Source: Bacillota bacterium (GTDB lineage: Bacteria; Eremiobacterota; SpSt-956; JAKJGF01). Taken from it: a DNA stretch of 7,011 bases. The position numbers and the translations under genes were made by a program. Each line of letters opens with the position of its first letter. Position 1 is the stretch's first letter. The stretch is from the NCBI GenBank assembly GCA_029555925.1, contig JAKPQU010000277.1, forward strand, positions 1-7,011, written 5' to 3'. Below the pieces are notes generated by a model. That model was not told where the DNA came from. It searched no databases and saw nothing but the letters and a program-made list of their open reading frames with translations. Positions 1 through 6,549 of the stretch are shown here, piece by piece.

Positions 1-896
<896 letters not shown>

Positions 897-897
897 A

Positions 898-1170
898 TTA
901 TGAATTATCTCCTTTTTGTAGCCTTTTTAATAATACTTCTCCTGTATGGGTATAAAAAAATATTTTACGTCCCCTTTTCCCGCCTGTATCGGAAACCAGT
1001 AATCTTAAATTTTCTTCCTGTATAGTATTCAGAGCGACCTGAGTATTCTGCTGTCCTACCGTTAATTTATTTACATTGCCGTTATTGAAGGAAAACATAT
1101 CAGCTCCTCCGAATAGTTTAACTTCGATTTCAACTGTTTTAATCCCATAATTTGCTAATTGTGATACCAT
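898..1170 (-). CDS. cheD: CheD chemoreceptor glutamine deamidase, C-terminal part (separated by frameshift)
   Basis: This frame carries the second half of CheD. Family signatures are KLFGGADMF, the NTQVAL segment, and a tail of the form D-x-GG-x-x-GRKI-x-F-x-T-x-TG-x-V ending KRL, which closes the CheD fold. The first ATG (1168-1170) is internal and probably not a true start. The same frame is open back to about 1240, where it encodes NTNEPFKYVDYSISY, the normal CheD stretch just before this Met. The fragment lacks the catalytic Cys and His, so alone it should be inactive. It stops one base before the cheB ATG, consistent with a cheR-cheD-cheB transcript. Joined to the upstream part it would give a CheD of about 171 aa, near the usual length. 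Confidence 0.9.
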   Translation of the reverse strand: MVSQLANYGIKTVEIEVKLFGGADMFSFNNGNVNKLTVGQQNTQVALNTIQEENLRLLVSDTGGKRGRKIFFYTHTGEVLLKRLQKGDNS

Positions 1171-1175
1171 ATAGC

Positions 1176-1412
1176 TTATGGAATAGTCAACATATTTAAA
1201 CGGTTCGTTTGTATTTTCCCTGATTCCATACCTGTTTTTTTATATACCGGTAGAGCGCCATGACATATGGCACCTATTTTGAACCTGTTGTTAAACATAG
1301 TCACAGATATACATGAGCCAAGTACTGTAGCCACTAAAGTTGGCTTTTCTGCAATATATATTTCCCCTGCTTTTAAATGGATAACAGGTAAAGTAGTTTC
1401 TAAAATATTCAT
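1176..1412 (-). CDS. cheD: CheD chemoreceptor glutamine deamidase, N-terminal catalytic part (truncated by frameshift)
   Basis: CheD deamidates chemoreceptor glutamines and, in many bacteria, cooperates with the CheC phosphatase. This 78-aa frame holds the catalytic half: C34 in LGSCISV and H51 in ICHGALP, the same 17-residue spacing as Cys27/His44 of Thermotoga maritima CheD. After VYKKTGM the sequence stops resembling the family (SGKIQTNRLNMLTIP, then stop). Family similarity resumes in the -1 frame. The ATG (1410-1412) overlaps the cheR stop as ATGA, so translation is probably coupled. A single extra A in the A7 run at 1235-1241 would restore a full-length protein. As written, the product would lack the C-terminal half and is probably not folded. 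No CheC gene is in the window. Confidence 0.92.
   Translation of the reverse strand: MNILETTLPVIHLKAGEIYIAEKPTLVATVLGSCISVTMFNNRFKIGAICHGALPVYKKTGMESGKIQTNRLNMLTIP
1235..1241 (-). other. A7 homopolymer, site of the cheD frameshift
   Basis: On the coding strand cheD reads GTA TAT followed by seven A and then CAGG. With eight A the frame would run VYKKNRYGIRENTNEPFKY and join the two cheD halves without a stop. With seven A the frame leaves the family and stops at 1176. This locates the missing base to the run. Poly-A runs are prone to sequencing deletion, replication slippage and transcriptional slippage, so the lesion could be an artefact, a true mutation, or a slippage-rescued site. Confidence 0.7.
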
Positions 1413-2287
1413 TCTAATTTCCTGTAGATTGTGGGTGCCACCTGAACCAGTGGTATGCTGAGCCCGTGAAGTGTTTCCGAATGACCCATAAATAGATATC
1501 CTCCGAAAGTCAGCTGTTTGTAAAATTTATTTAACAGTCTTTCCTGTGTTGCTCTGTCAAAATAAATTATTACATTACGGCAGAATATTATTTCCATCGG
1601 CTCTTCTATGCCGAAATTACTGTCCATAAGATTAAGTCTTCGGAAGTTAATGAGAGCTCTTAATTCAGGAACAATCCTTACAAATTTTTTATTTTTATCT
1701 TTATTTTTCATCAGGTATTTATGTTTTAATAAAATAGGTATCCCTTCGATTTTTTCCAGCTCATAAATACCTTTGGCAGCTTTTTGAAGTACTTCAGTTG
1801 ATATATCAGTTGCAAGAATAGAAAAATTAAATCCGCTGTACTTCTCGCCGAATTCACTCAAAACAATTGACAGGGTATAAGGTTCTTCTCCTGTAGAACA
1901 CCCTGCACTCCATAGCCTGATTTTTCTGTGTATACCATGGGCGGAAGAATTAATTAATTCAGGCAATGCAGTCTGAGTTAAATAATCAAAATGAGCAGGT
2001 TCCCTGAAAAAATCTGTTTTATTGGTAGTAATAACATCAATCATATGAATAAGTTCAGTCTCAATACCATGGGGACTGAATATGTAATCACAGTATTCAC
2101 TGAATGAGTTAATATTAAGTATTTTGAGCCTTTTCCTTATACGGGCTTCAAGCATGATTTTTTTGTTCGGCGGAAGTTTAATACCTACTTCATTGTAAAT
2201 AAAATCACTCAGCATCCTGTAATTTCTCATGGACATAGATGTACTGTATAAATCACCGGCTTGTTTTTTTGTATCCTGTTCCATCAT
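1409..2287 (-). CDS. cheR: CheR chemoreceptor glutamate O-methyltransferase
   Basis: CheR transfers methyl groups from S-adenosylmethionine to glutamates on the cytoplasmic part of chemoreceptors, opposing CheB. The 292-aa protein is full length and intact. An N-terminal helical CheR_N domain occupies about residues 22-75 (basic helix KRLKIL). The methyltransferase domain follows with TNKTDFFRE (88-96), the SAM loop AGCSTGEEPYTL (128-139), the acidic residue in LATDIS (159-163), FCRNVIIYFD (235-244) and GGYLFMGHSETL (262-273). No TPR or other extension is present. Two consecutive ATGs (2287-2285 and 2284-2282) follow a GGTGAA element. The second ATG has the better spacing (7 nt), so the protein may start one residue later. 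The gene heads the operon: its stop overlaps the cheD start by 4 bp, and a promoter lies at 2318-2346. Confidence 0.97.
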   Translation of the reverse strand: MMEQDTKKQAGDLYSTSMSMRNYRMLSDFIYNEVGIKLPPNKKIMLEARIRKRLKILNINSFSEYCDYIFSPHGIETELIHMIDVITTNKTDFFREPAHFDYLTQTALPELINSSAHGIHRKIRLWSAGCSTGEEPYTLSIVLSEFGEKYSGFNFSILATDISTEVLQKAAKGIYELEKIEGIPILLKHKYLMKNKDKNKKFVRIVPELRALINFRRLNLMDSNFGIEEPMEIIFCRNVIIYFDRATQERLLNKFYKQLTFGGYLFMGHSETLHGLSIPLVQVAPTIYRKLE

Positions 2288-2317
2288 AATTCACCACTGT
2301 TAAAAATTTATATTATT

Positions 2318-2346
2318 ATTCTACCTTATCTGAAAATATTCTTCAA
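2318..2346 (-). promoter_or_regulatory. Candidate sigma-A-type promoter of cheR-cheD-cheB
   Basis: On the minus strand TTGAAG (2346-2341, 4/6 to TTGACA) is separated by exactly 17 bp from TAGAAT (2323-2318, 5/6 to TATAAT). Transcription would start near 2311, about 24 nt before the cheR start, which leaves room for the GGTGAA ribosome site. It resembles a vegetative promoter rather than the TAAA-N15-GCCGATAA flagellar sigma-28 type. Confidence 0.55.
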
Positions 2347-2364
2347 TATATTATGTAGAATTTA

Positions 2365-2397
2365 CTTCACCATGAAAGTTACATATAAGTGGTGAAG
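2365..2397. repeat. 8-bp inverted repeat upstream of the cheR promoter, with a third copy at the cheR ribosome site
   Basis: CTTCACCA (2365-2372) and TGGTGAAG (2390-2397) are perfect inverted copies around a 17-nt centre, just upstream of the cheR -35 box. The core recurs as TTCACCACT at 2290-2298, where it overlaps the cheR ribosome-binding site. That copy is a 9-bp inverted match to AGTGGTGAA at 2388-2396. Three copies within about 105 bp around a promoter could be operator half-sites, but one copy is also explained by its Shine-Dalgarno role. Confidence 0.4.
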
Positions 2398-2437
2398 AGA
2401 AAAGGGTTACTATAGTGTATTTCATAACTTATTATAC

Positions 2438-2463
2438 TTTTATGCATAGATAATTGCATAAAA
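2438..2463. repeat. Perfect 9-bp AT-rich inverted repeat
   Basis: TTTTATGCA (2438-2446) and TGCATAAAA (2455-2463) are exact inverted copies with an 8-nt loop. It is too AT-rich and lacks the T tract expected of an intrinsic terminator for either flanking operon. It could be a protein-binding dyad or chance in AT-rich DNA. Confidence 0.4.
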
Positions 2464-2553
2464 AATTCAGTCAAAATACAAACAATAATAAAATTTTCCC
2501 TGGTATTTTCATGATGCAATTGTCTTCAAAATTAAGTATAGAATTTAATTTGT

Positions 2554-2627
2554 CGTGACGCGTAACGCGTGACGCGTGACGGGTTTAATCCCTGCGCATC
2601 ACGCATTACGCTTTACACATTACGAGG
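2554..2627. repeat. Paired heptad arrays forming a large GC-rich hairpin
   Basis: Four tandem 7-bp units run from 2554 to 2581: CGTGACG, CGTAACG, CGTGACG, CGTGACG. A GGG-TTTAAT-CCC turn (2581-2592) follows. Then a diverged inverted set runs to about 2627, with units of CGCATCA, CGCATTA, CGCTTTA and CACATTA type and a closing CGAGG. The two sides pair in register, giving a hairpin with arms of about 30 nt. It stands out as GC-rich and CpG-rich in AT-rich surroundings. The same unit recurs at 3942-3969 and 6966-6993. Confidence 0.85.
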
Positions 2628-2630
2628 TCA

Positions 2631-2690
2631 TTATTTATGGATAGTTATGAAAATAACTATAATTTACCCTGTGTGGTAATCAGTAAATAA
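2631..2690 (+). other. Possible three-stem RNA or DNA fold
   Basis: An outer stem TTATTTA (2631-2637) / TAAATAA (2684-2690) encloses two perfect hairpins: ATAGTTAT / ATAACTAT with a GAAA tetraloop (2641-2660), and TTACC / GGTAA with a 6-nt loop (2664-2679). An AATTTTT tract follows at 2691. The arrangement looks like a three-way junction, but the stems are AT-rich and chance is plausible. It is not a tRNA and I do not recognise it as a known riboswitch. Confidence 0.3.
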
Positions 2691-2840
2691 AATTTTTCAT
2701 GAAGGATAAAGTTGTTCAATGATGAAATAATATTAGACTTAATCTTTTCCGTAATTTATTTTTTTGTCGTATATGACAGAAATGGCATTATGGATTGATT
2801 GGGAATTTATTTTAAAGGAGGGAAGCTGTCAGGGATTTTT

Positions 2841-2868
2841 TTGAACATATCATAGTATTATATATTCT
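2841..2868 (+). promoter_or_regulatory. Weak candidate promoter for serA
   Basis: TTGAAC (2841-2846, 4/6) and TATTCT (2863-2868, 4/6) are separated by 16 bp and would start transcription near 2875, giving a leader of about 65 nt before the ATG at 2940. In such AT-rich DNA, matches of this quality arise by chance. Confidence 0.28.
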
Positions 2869-2939
2869 GTGTAAATTTACCGGAGAATGAGGCAATTTAT
2901 ACAAAATTTATGACTAGCCGAAAATTCCTGATGTCTGTT

Positions 2940-3860
2940 ATGAAAGTAATTATATGTGATCCCATTGACAAAGAATCTTTAGGTAAATTACAGGCCCATA
3001 AAGGACTTGAAGTCGTTGAAAAGACCGGTCTTGCACCAGATGAACTGTTAAAAGTCATAGGTGATTATCATGCAATGGTTGTAAGGAGTGCTACAAAGGT
3101 TACTGCAGATGTAATTAAAGCAGCCACAAATCTTAAGCTGGTAGTAAGAGGCGGAGTAGGTGTTGATAATATAGATGTAAAATGTGCTGAAGCAGCAGGC
3201 ATTAAAGTTGCAAATACTCCTAACGCCAGTTCCATATCAGTGGCAGAAATGGCAATAGCCATGATGTTTGGTCTTGCGAAAAAATTGACCTATCTGGATT
3301 CTTCTATGAAAAATGGTAAATGGGTTAAAAAAGGTTATAAAGCAATGGAACTCTGCGGGAAAACTGTTGGAATCATCGGTATGGGAAGAATAGGCCAGGA
3401 AGTGGCAAGAAGGGCGCTGGGACTCGGCATGCATGTACATTTCCATGTCAGATCTATTCTTACTTTTGATCCTACAGGTATGGGGACAGAACAGCATCCT
3501 ATGAATGTCATACTGGAAGAATCGGATTTTATAACACTTCATGTGCCATTTATTAAGGAACATGGTCCATTACTTAAAGCAGAACACTTTGCAAGAATGA
3601 AAGACGGAGTTTTTATCATAAACTGTGCCAGAGGCGGAGTCGTTGATGAAAAAGCCCTCCTGGATGCACTGAAATCAGGAAAAGTAGCAGGAGCAGGCAT
3701 TGATGTATTCGAAACAGAACCTGCCTTCAGAGAAGAATTTAAGGCATTTGAAAATGTAATTCTCACCCCCCATGTAGCTGCTTCTACAAAAGAAGGTCAG
3801 GCCAGAGTTGGCAGTGAAGTGGCAAAGATAATTATAGATTTTTATGAAGCAACCAAATAA
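2940..3860 (+). CDS. serA: D-3-phosphoglycerate dehydrogenase-like 2-hydroxyacid dehydrogenase, short form
   Basis: PGDH oxidises 3-phosphoglycerate to 3-phosphohydroxypyruvate, the first step of serine synthesis. From the ATG at 2940 (MKVIICDPID) it is 306 aa, the short form without a C-terminal ACT domain, so feedback control by serine through that domain is absent. Visible motifs (this numbering) are VVRSATKVTADVI (47-59), RGGVGVDNIDV (70-80), the dinucleotide loop GMGRIG (147-152), catalytic R231 in NCARGGVVDE, E260 in DVFETEP and H278 in LTPH. At the end of the second Rossmann strand, where NAD enzymes have Asp, it reads HVRS, which suggests NADP(H). In-frame ATGs also exist at 2910 and 2931, and none has a good ribosome site. 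I chose 2940 because family proteins begin with this M-K-V strand. DUF1015 follows 130 bp downstream. Related hydroxyacid dehydrogenases (glyoxylate or erythronate type) are the alternative. Confidence 0.88.
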   Translation: MKVIICDPIDKESLGKLQAHKGLEVVEKTGLAPDELLKVIGDYHAMVVRSATKVTADVIKAATNLKLVVRGGVGVDNIDVKCAEAAGIKVANTPNASSISVAEMAIAMMFGLAKKLTYLDSSMKNGKWVKKGYKAMELCGKTVGIIGMGRIGQEVARRALGLGMHVHFHVRSILTFDPTGMGTEQHPMNVILEESDFITLHVPFIKEHGPLLKAEHFARMKDGVFIINCARGGVVDEKALLDALKSGKVAGAGIDVFETEPAFREEFKAFENVILTPHVAASTKEGQARVGSEVAKIIIDFYEATK

Positions 3861-3907
3861 GTGAGTAGTCAATAGTGAGTAGTGAGTAGAAGTAATCACT
3901 ACTCACT
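3860..3907 (+). repeat. AT-type heptad repeat hairpin directly after serA
   Basis: Starting on the last base of the serA stop codon are four 7-bp units: AGTGAGT, AGTCAAT, AGTGAGT, AGTGAGT (3860-3887). After a 6-nt loop, the inverted pair AATCACT-ACTCACT (3894-3907) matches the last two units at 13 of 14 positions. The RNA would form a 14-bp stem right behind serA. Only a short TTTC follows, so it is a weak intrinsic terminator at best and may instead protect or attenuate the transcript before DUF1015. Confidence 0.8.
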
Positions 3908-3941
3908 TTCATTATAAATAGTTGCTTTCAATCATTATCCC

Positions 3942-3969
3942 CGCGTCACGCATCACGCGTCACGCGTCA
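3942..3969 (+). repeat. GC-rich heptad array in front of DUF1015
   Basis: Four tandem units CGCGTCA, CGCATCA, CGCGTCA, CGCGTCA end six bases before the DUF1015 ribosome site. They are the reverse-complement orientation of the 2554-2581 units. No inverted partner lies next to them. In frame they encode an ARG/HIS-rich stretch (ITRHASR) that falsely lengthens the DUF1015 reading frame at its N-terminus. Confidence 0.85.
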
Positions 3970-3990
3970 CGATTAAAAGGAGGCTTATAT

Positions 3991-5250
3991 ATGTCGGTAG
4001 TAAAACCTTTCAGAGGTGTCAGACCTGCTAGAGGTCTGGAAGAAAAAGTGGCAGCAGTGCCATATGATGTAGTAAATTTTGAGGAAGCCAGGGAAATAGC
4101 TTCATCCAATCCCTGCAGCTTTCTTCATATAGAGAAATCTGAAATAGATCTTGATCCCGGTCTTCATATGCATGATAGAAAGATCTTTGAAAAGGCAAAA
4201 GAAAATTTAAAGAGGTTTATTGCAGAAGGAACTATGATAAGAGACGAAAAGAAATGCTATTACATATACCGTCAGGTTATGCCAATAGGCGATAAACTTC
4301 ATTCTCAGACAGGGCTTCTGGCAGGAGCATCTGTAGAAGAATATGAAAAAGATCTCATAAAAAAGCATGAACATACGAGAAAAGATAAAGAAGAAGAAAG
4401 AACCCTTCATGTAGATACGGCAAATGCAAATACAGGCCCTGTTTTTCTTGCCTATAAGCAGAGAAAATCCATAGATGATATAGTTGAGAATATAACCGGC
4501 CAGAATCCTGATTATGATTTTACCGCTACAGACGGTATAAGACATACTCTCTGGGTAGTGTCCGACGACACAACAATCGATAACATTGCAGAGGAATTTA
4601 AGAAGATAGATTGTCTCTATGTAGCAGACGGGCATCACCGTTCTGCTGCCGCTACAAGGGTGGCCCGGAGAAGAAAGGGGGAAAACCCTCACCACACAGG
4701 GGAAGAGGAATATAATTTCTTCCTTTCCGTAATATTTCCTGCAAATCAGTTGTATATAATGGACTATAACCGTGCAGTAAAAAATCTTGCAGGTAATACA
4801 CCTGAAGAGTTTATAGAGAAAATTTCCAAAAAATTTGATATAGAAAAAATCGGAAAAGAGCCATATAAGCCGGAGTCATTACATACATTCGGCATGTATC
4901 TGGAAGGTTCATGGTTTAAACTTTCTGCAAAGAAAGGAACTTATCCGGAAGAAGATCCTGTAGCATCTCTTGATGTAGCCATACTTCAGGAAAATCTTCT
5001 CGAACCGATTTTAGGTATTAAAAATCCCAGGGAAGATAAAAATATAGATTTTATAGGAGGTATGAGGGGACTGAAAGAACTGGTGAAACTTGTAGACAGC
5101 GGTAAATTTAAAGTATCTTTCGCCATGTACCCCACTTCTATGGAACAGCTTATGAAGGTGGCAGATCAGGGAAAGGTTATGCCACCTAAATCCACATGGT
5201 TCGAACCGAAACTGAGAAGCGGCATGGTTGTTCATCTGCTTGAAGATTAA
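3991..5250 (+). CDS. DUF1015 family protein (PF06245-type), function unproven
   Basis: A 419-aa soluble protein with the conserved blocks of the DUF1015 family: VPYDVV (23-28), KKHEHTRKDKEEER (124-137), ANTGP (146-150), VADGHHRSAAA (211-221), DVAILQENLLEPILGI (328-343) and MPPKSTWFEPKLRSG near the C-terminus (397-411). No signal peptide or membrane segment is seen. The start is set by AAAAGGAGG at 3975-3983, 7 nt before the ATG, and by the family N-terminus VVKPFRG. The frame stays open upstream to 3922, but that part is a heptad repeat. DGHHR resembles the motif of ParB/sulfiredoxin-fold proteins, a fold that includes free-serine kinases. Adjacency to serA supports a role in serine or phosphoserine metabolism. 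Family membership is near certain; the function is inference. Confidence 0.95.
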   Translation: MSVVKPFRGVRPARGLEEKVAAVPYDVVNFEEAREIASSNPCSFLHIEKSEIDLDPGLHMHDRKIFEKAKENLKRFIAEGTMIRDEKKCYYIYRQVMPIGDKLHSQTGLLAGASVEEYEKDLIKKHEHTRKDKEEERTLHVDTANANTGPVFLAYKQRKSIDDIVENITGQNPDYDFTATDGIRHTLWVVSDDTTIDNIAEEFKKIDCLYVADGHHRSAAATRVARRRKGENPHHTGEEEYNFFLSVIFPANQLYIMDYNRAVKNLAGNTPEEFIEKISKKFDIEKIGKEPYKPESLHTFGMYLEGSWFKLSAKKGTYPEEDPVASLDVAILQENLLEPILGIKNPREDKNIDFIGGMRGLKELVKLVDSGKFKVSFAMYPTSMEQLMKVADQGKVMPPKSTWFEPKLRSGMVVHLLED

Positions 5251-5321
5251 TAGTGAACAGTGAAAAGTGAAAAAAATTGGATTTTACTTACTTTTCACTG
5301 TTCACTACTCATTGTTCACTA
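5251..5321 (+). repeat. Heptad repeat with perfect 17-bp stem directly after DUF1015
   Basis: The base after the DUF1015 stop begins units AGTGAAC, AGTGAAA, AGTGAAA (5252-5272). TAGTGAACAGTGAAAAG (5251-5267) is exactly inverted at 5291-5307, with a 23-nt A/T-rich loop, and further TCACT/TCATT units continue to about 5321. The RNA would form a stable 17-bp stem at the gene end. No T tract follows, so classical intrinsic termination is doubtful. Confidence 0.85.
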
Positions 5322-5454
5322 ATTAATAGATTTATAAAATCAGGTACAATTTCCAGTAAAAGTGAAACTACCTGTCGTAAAAAAAACTATCATTTTCTGC
5401 TGGTATTTTTGTAAGTTTGATTATGAAAAATCAGGGATAATGCCGACAAATATA

Positions 5455-5472
5455 TTACAGCAGTTGCTGTAA
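5455..5472. promoter_or_regulatory. Perfect 8+8 palindrome upstream of the DHS-like gene, operator-like
   Basis: TTACAGCA (5455-5462) and TGCTGTAA (5465-5472) are exact inverted copies around a GT centre, 36 bp before the ATG. Its size and symmetry fit a site for a dimeric repressor, or a small hairpin in the leader. No convincing -35/-10 pair could be assigned beside it. The rest of the 5323-5508 gap shows only an outer CAGGT/ACCTG pair (5341-5374) and no gene. Confidence 0.4.
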
Positions 5473-5508
5473 AAGGCTGAAAATTTAATATAAAAAGGAG
5501 GAAATGTG

Positions 5509-6549
5509 ATGATTGCACTTGCTGATACTATGAAGAGTGTAGAACTGGAAGTAGTCCTTCCGGATCTCAGGAAAAAGACTAAAGGTCCTGTATCAGATTT
5601 TATTACCCACCATTACAGACATTTTAATGCTGCCTCACTTGTAGATGCTGCCAGAGGGTATGAAAAACACCTGATGGAAGGAGGCAAAATGATGATTACC
5701 CTTGCCGGAGCCATGAGTACAGCCGAACTGGGTGTATCTCTGGCAGAGATGATCAGGCAGGATAAGGTACATATTATATCCTGCACAGGGGCAAACCTGG
5801 AAGAGGATATAATGAACCTTGTAGCTCACAGCCATTACAAAAGAGTTCCGAATTACCGGGATCTCACGCCATGGGAAGAAATGGAACTTCTGGAACAGGG
5901 GTTGAACAGAGTTACCGATACATGTATACCTGAAGAAGAAGCTTTCAGGAGAATACAGAAACATATCTTCAGATTATGGAAAGATGCAGATATAAAGGGT
6001 ATGAGGTTTTTCCCCCATGAATATATGTACCGGATGCTTAACAGCGGTGTTTTAAAGGAATATTATGAAATAGATCCGAAAGACAGCTGGATGATTGCTG
6101 CCGCAGAGAGGAATATCCCTATTATAGTCGGAGGATGGGAAGATTCGACAATGGGAAATATTTTTGCATCTTATGTAATCAAGGGTGAATTAAAACCAAA
6201 TACCGTAAAAAGCGGAATAGAGTATATGGTGTATCTGGCTGATTGGTACAGGAAAAACTCCGATGAAGGCGGAGTCGGTTTTTTTCAGCTTGGAGGAGGT
6301 ATTGCAGGAGATTTTCCCATATGTGTTGTTCCTATGATGTATCAGGATCTTGAATGGCATGACGTGCCTTTCTGGTCTTATTTCTGCCAGATCAGTGACA
6401 GCACTACTTCTTACGGATCTTACTCCGGTGCTGTTCCGAATGAAAAAATTACATGGGGAAAGCTTCATGCAAATACCCCTAAATATATTATAGAATCTGA
6501 TGCAACAATAGTTGCACCATTAATTTTTGCATATATATTAGGATGGTAA
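5509..6549 (+). CDS. Bacterial deoxyhypusine-synthase-like protein (polyamine aminobutyl-transfer family)
   Basis: Eukaryotic and archaeal DHS uses NAD and spermidine to attach an aminobutyl group to a lysine of eIF5A. This 346-aa protein has the family fold and length. It shows TLAGAMSTAELG (64-75), SCTGANLEED for NAD (91-100), SWMIAAAERNIPI (193-205), GGWEDSTMGN (208-217), the glycine loop LGGG (261-264), and WGK with K318, equivalent to the lysine that forms the enzyme intermediate. The pocket differs from human DHS: after the GGG loop the His-His pair is replaced (IAGDFP), and the segment before WGK reads SYGSYSGAVPNE. Bacteria lack eIF5A, so the acceptor is unknown; homospermidine or another aminobutyl product is possible. 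GGAGG (5497-5501) favours the ATG at 5509 (7-nt spacing) over the GTG at 5506. It lies 258 bp after DUF1015 and may be a separate transcript. Confidence 0.92.
   Translation: MIALADTMKSVELEVVLPDLRKKTKGPVSDFITHHYRHFNAASLVDAARGYEKHLMEGGKMMITLAGAMSTAELGVSLAEMIRQDKVHIISCTGANLEEDIMNLVAHSHYKRVPNYRDLTPWEEMELLEQGLNRVTDTCIPEEEAFRRIQKHIFRLWKDADIKGMRFFPHEYMYRMLNSGVLKEYYEIDPKDSWMIAAAERNIPIIVGGWEDSTMGNIFASYVIKGELKPNTVKSGIEYMVYLADWYRKNSDEGGVGFFQLGGGIAGDFPICVVPMMYQDLEWHDVPFWSYFCQISDSTTSYGSYSGAVPNEKITWGKLHANTPKYIIESDATIVAPLIFAYILGW

Larger units (their letters stand above)
2288..2939. other. Divergent intergenic region between cheR and serA, no gene seen
   Basis: No credible coding frame lies here on either strand. 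From left to right it contains the cheR promoter and TTCACCA motifs (2290-2397), an AT-rich hairpin (2438-2463), a weaker AAATTAA/TTAATTT dyad (2529-2551), the GC-rich heptad hairpin (2554-2627), a possible three-stem fold (2631-2690), a strong but orphan AAAGGAGG (2814-2821) and a weak promoter candidate for serA (2841-2868). At 650 bp it is long for two housekeeping operons and may hold an unrecognised RNA or the remains of a lost gene. Confidence 0.7.

Noticed and set aside
898..1170. Stand-alone small gene starting at 1170
   Set aside because: Its sequence is the C-terminal half of CheD, and its frame is open upstream with CheD homology, so it is a frameshift fragment.
2438..2463. Intrinsic terminator
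   Set aside because: The stem is almost entirely A/T and no operon ends here; both flanking genes are transcribed away from it.
2554..2627. CRISPR array
   Set aside because: The repeats are 7 bp and contiguous with no unique spacers, and no cas genes are present.
2782..2844. 20-codon frame starting MALWIDWEF upstream of serA, possible leader peptide
   Set aside because: It has no ribosome site, no run of a regulatory amino acid such as serine, and no following terminator/antiterminator pair.
2887..2913. Mini-frame MRQFIQNL overlapping the ATG at 2910 by ATGA
   Set aside because: The GGAG lies too close to its ATG, and 2910 is probably not the real serA start.
3237..3899. Minus-strand open frames opposite serA
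   Set aside because: They are shadows of a dehydrogenase gene with intact catalytic motifs and have no family features of their own.
4207..4695. 162-aa minus-strand open frame inside DUF1015
   Set aside because: It is Phe/Ile/Cys-rich shadow translation of the A-rich coding strand of a conserved gene.
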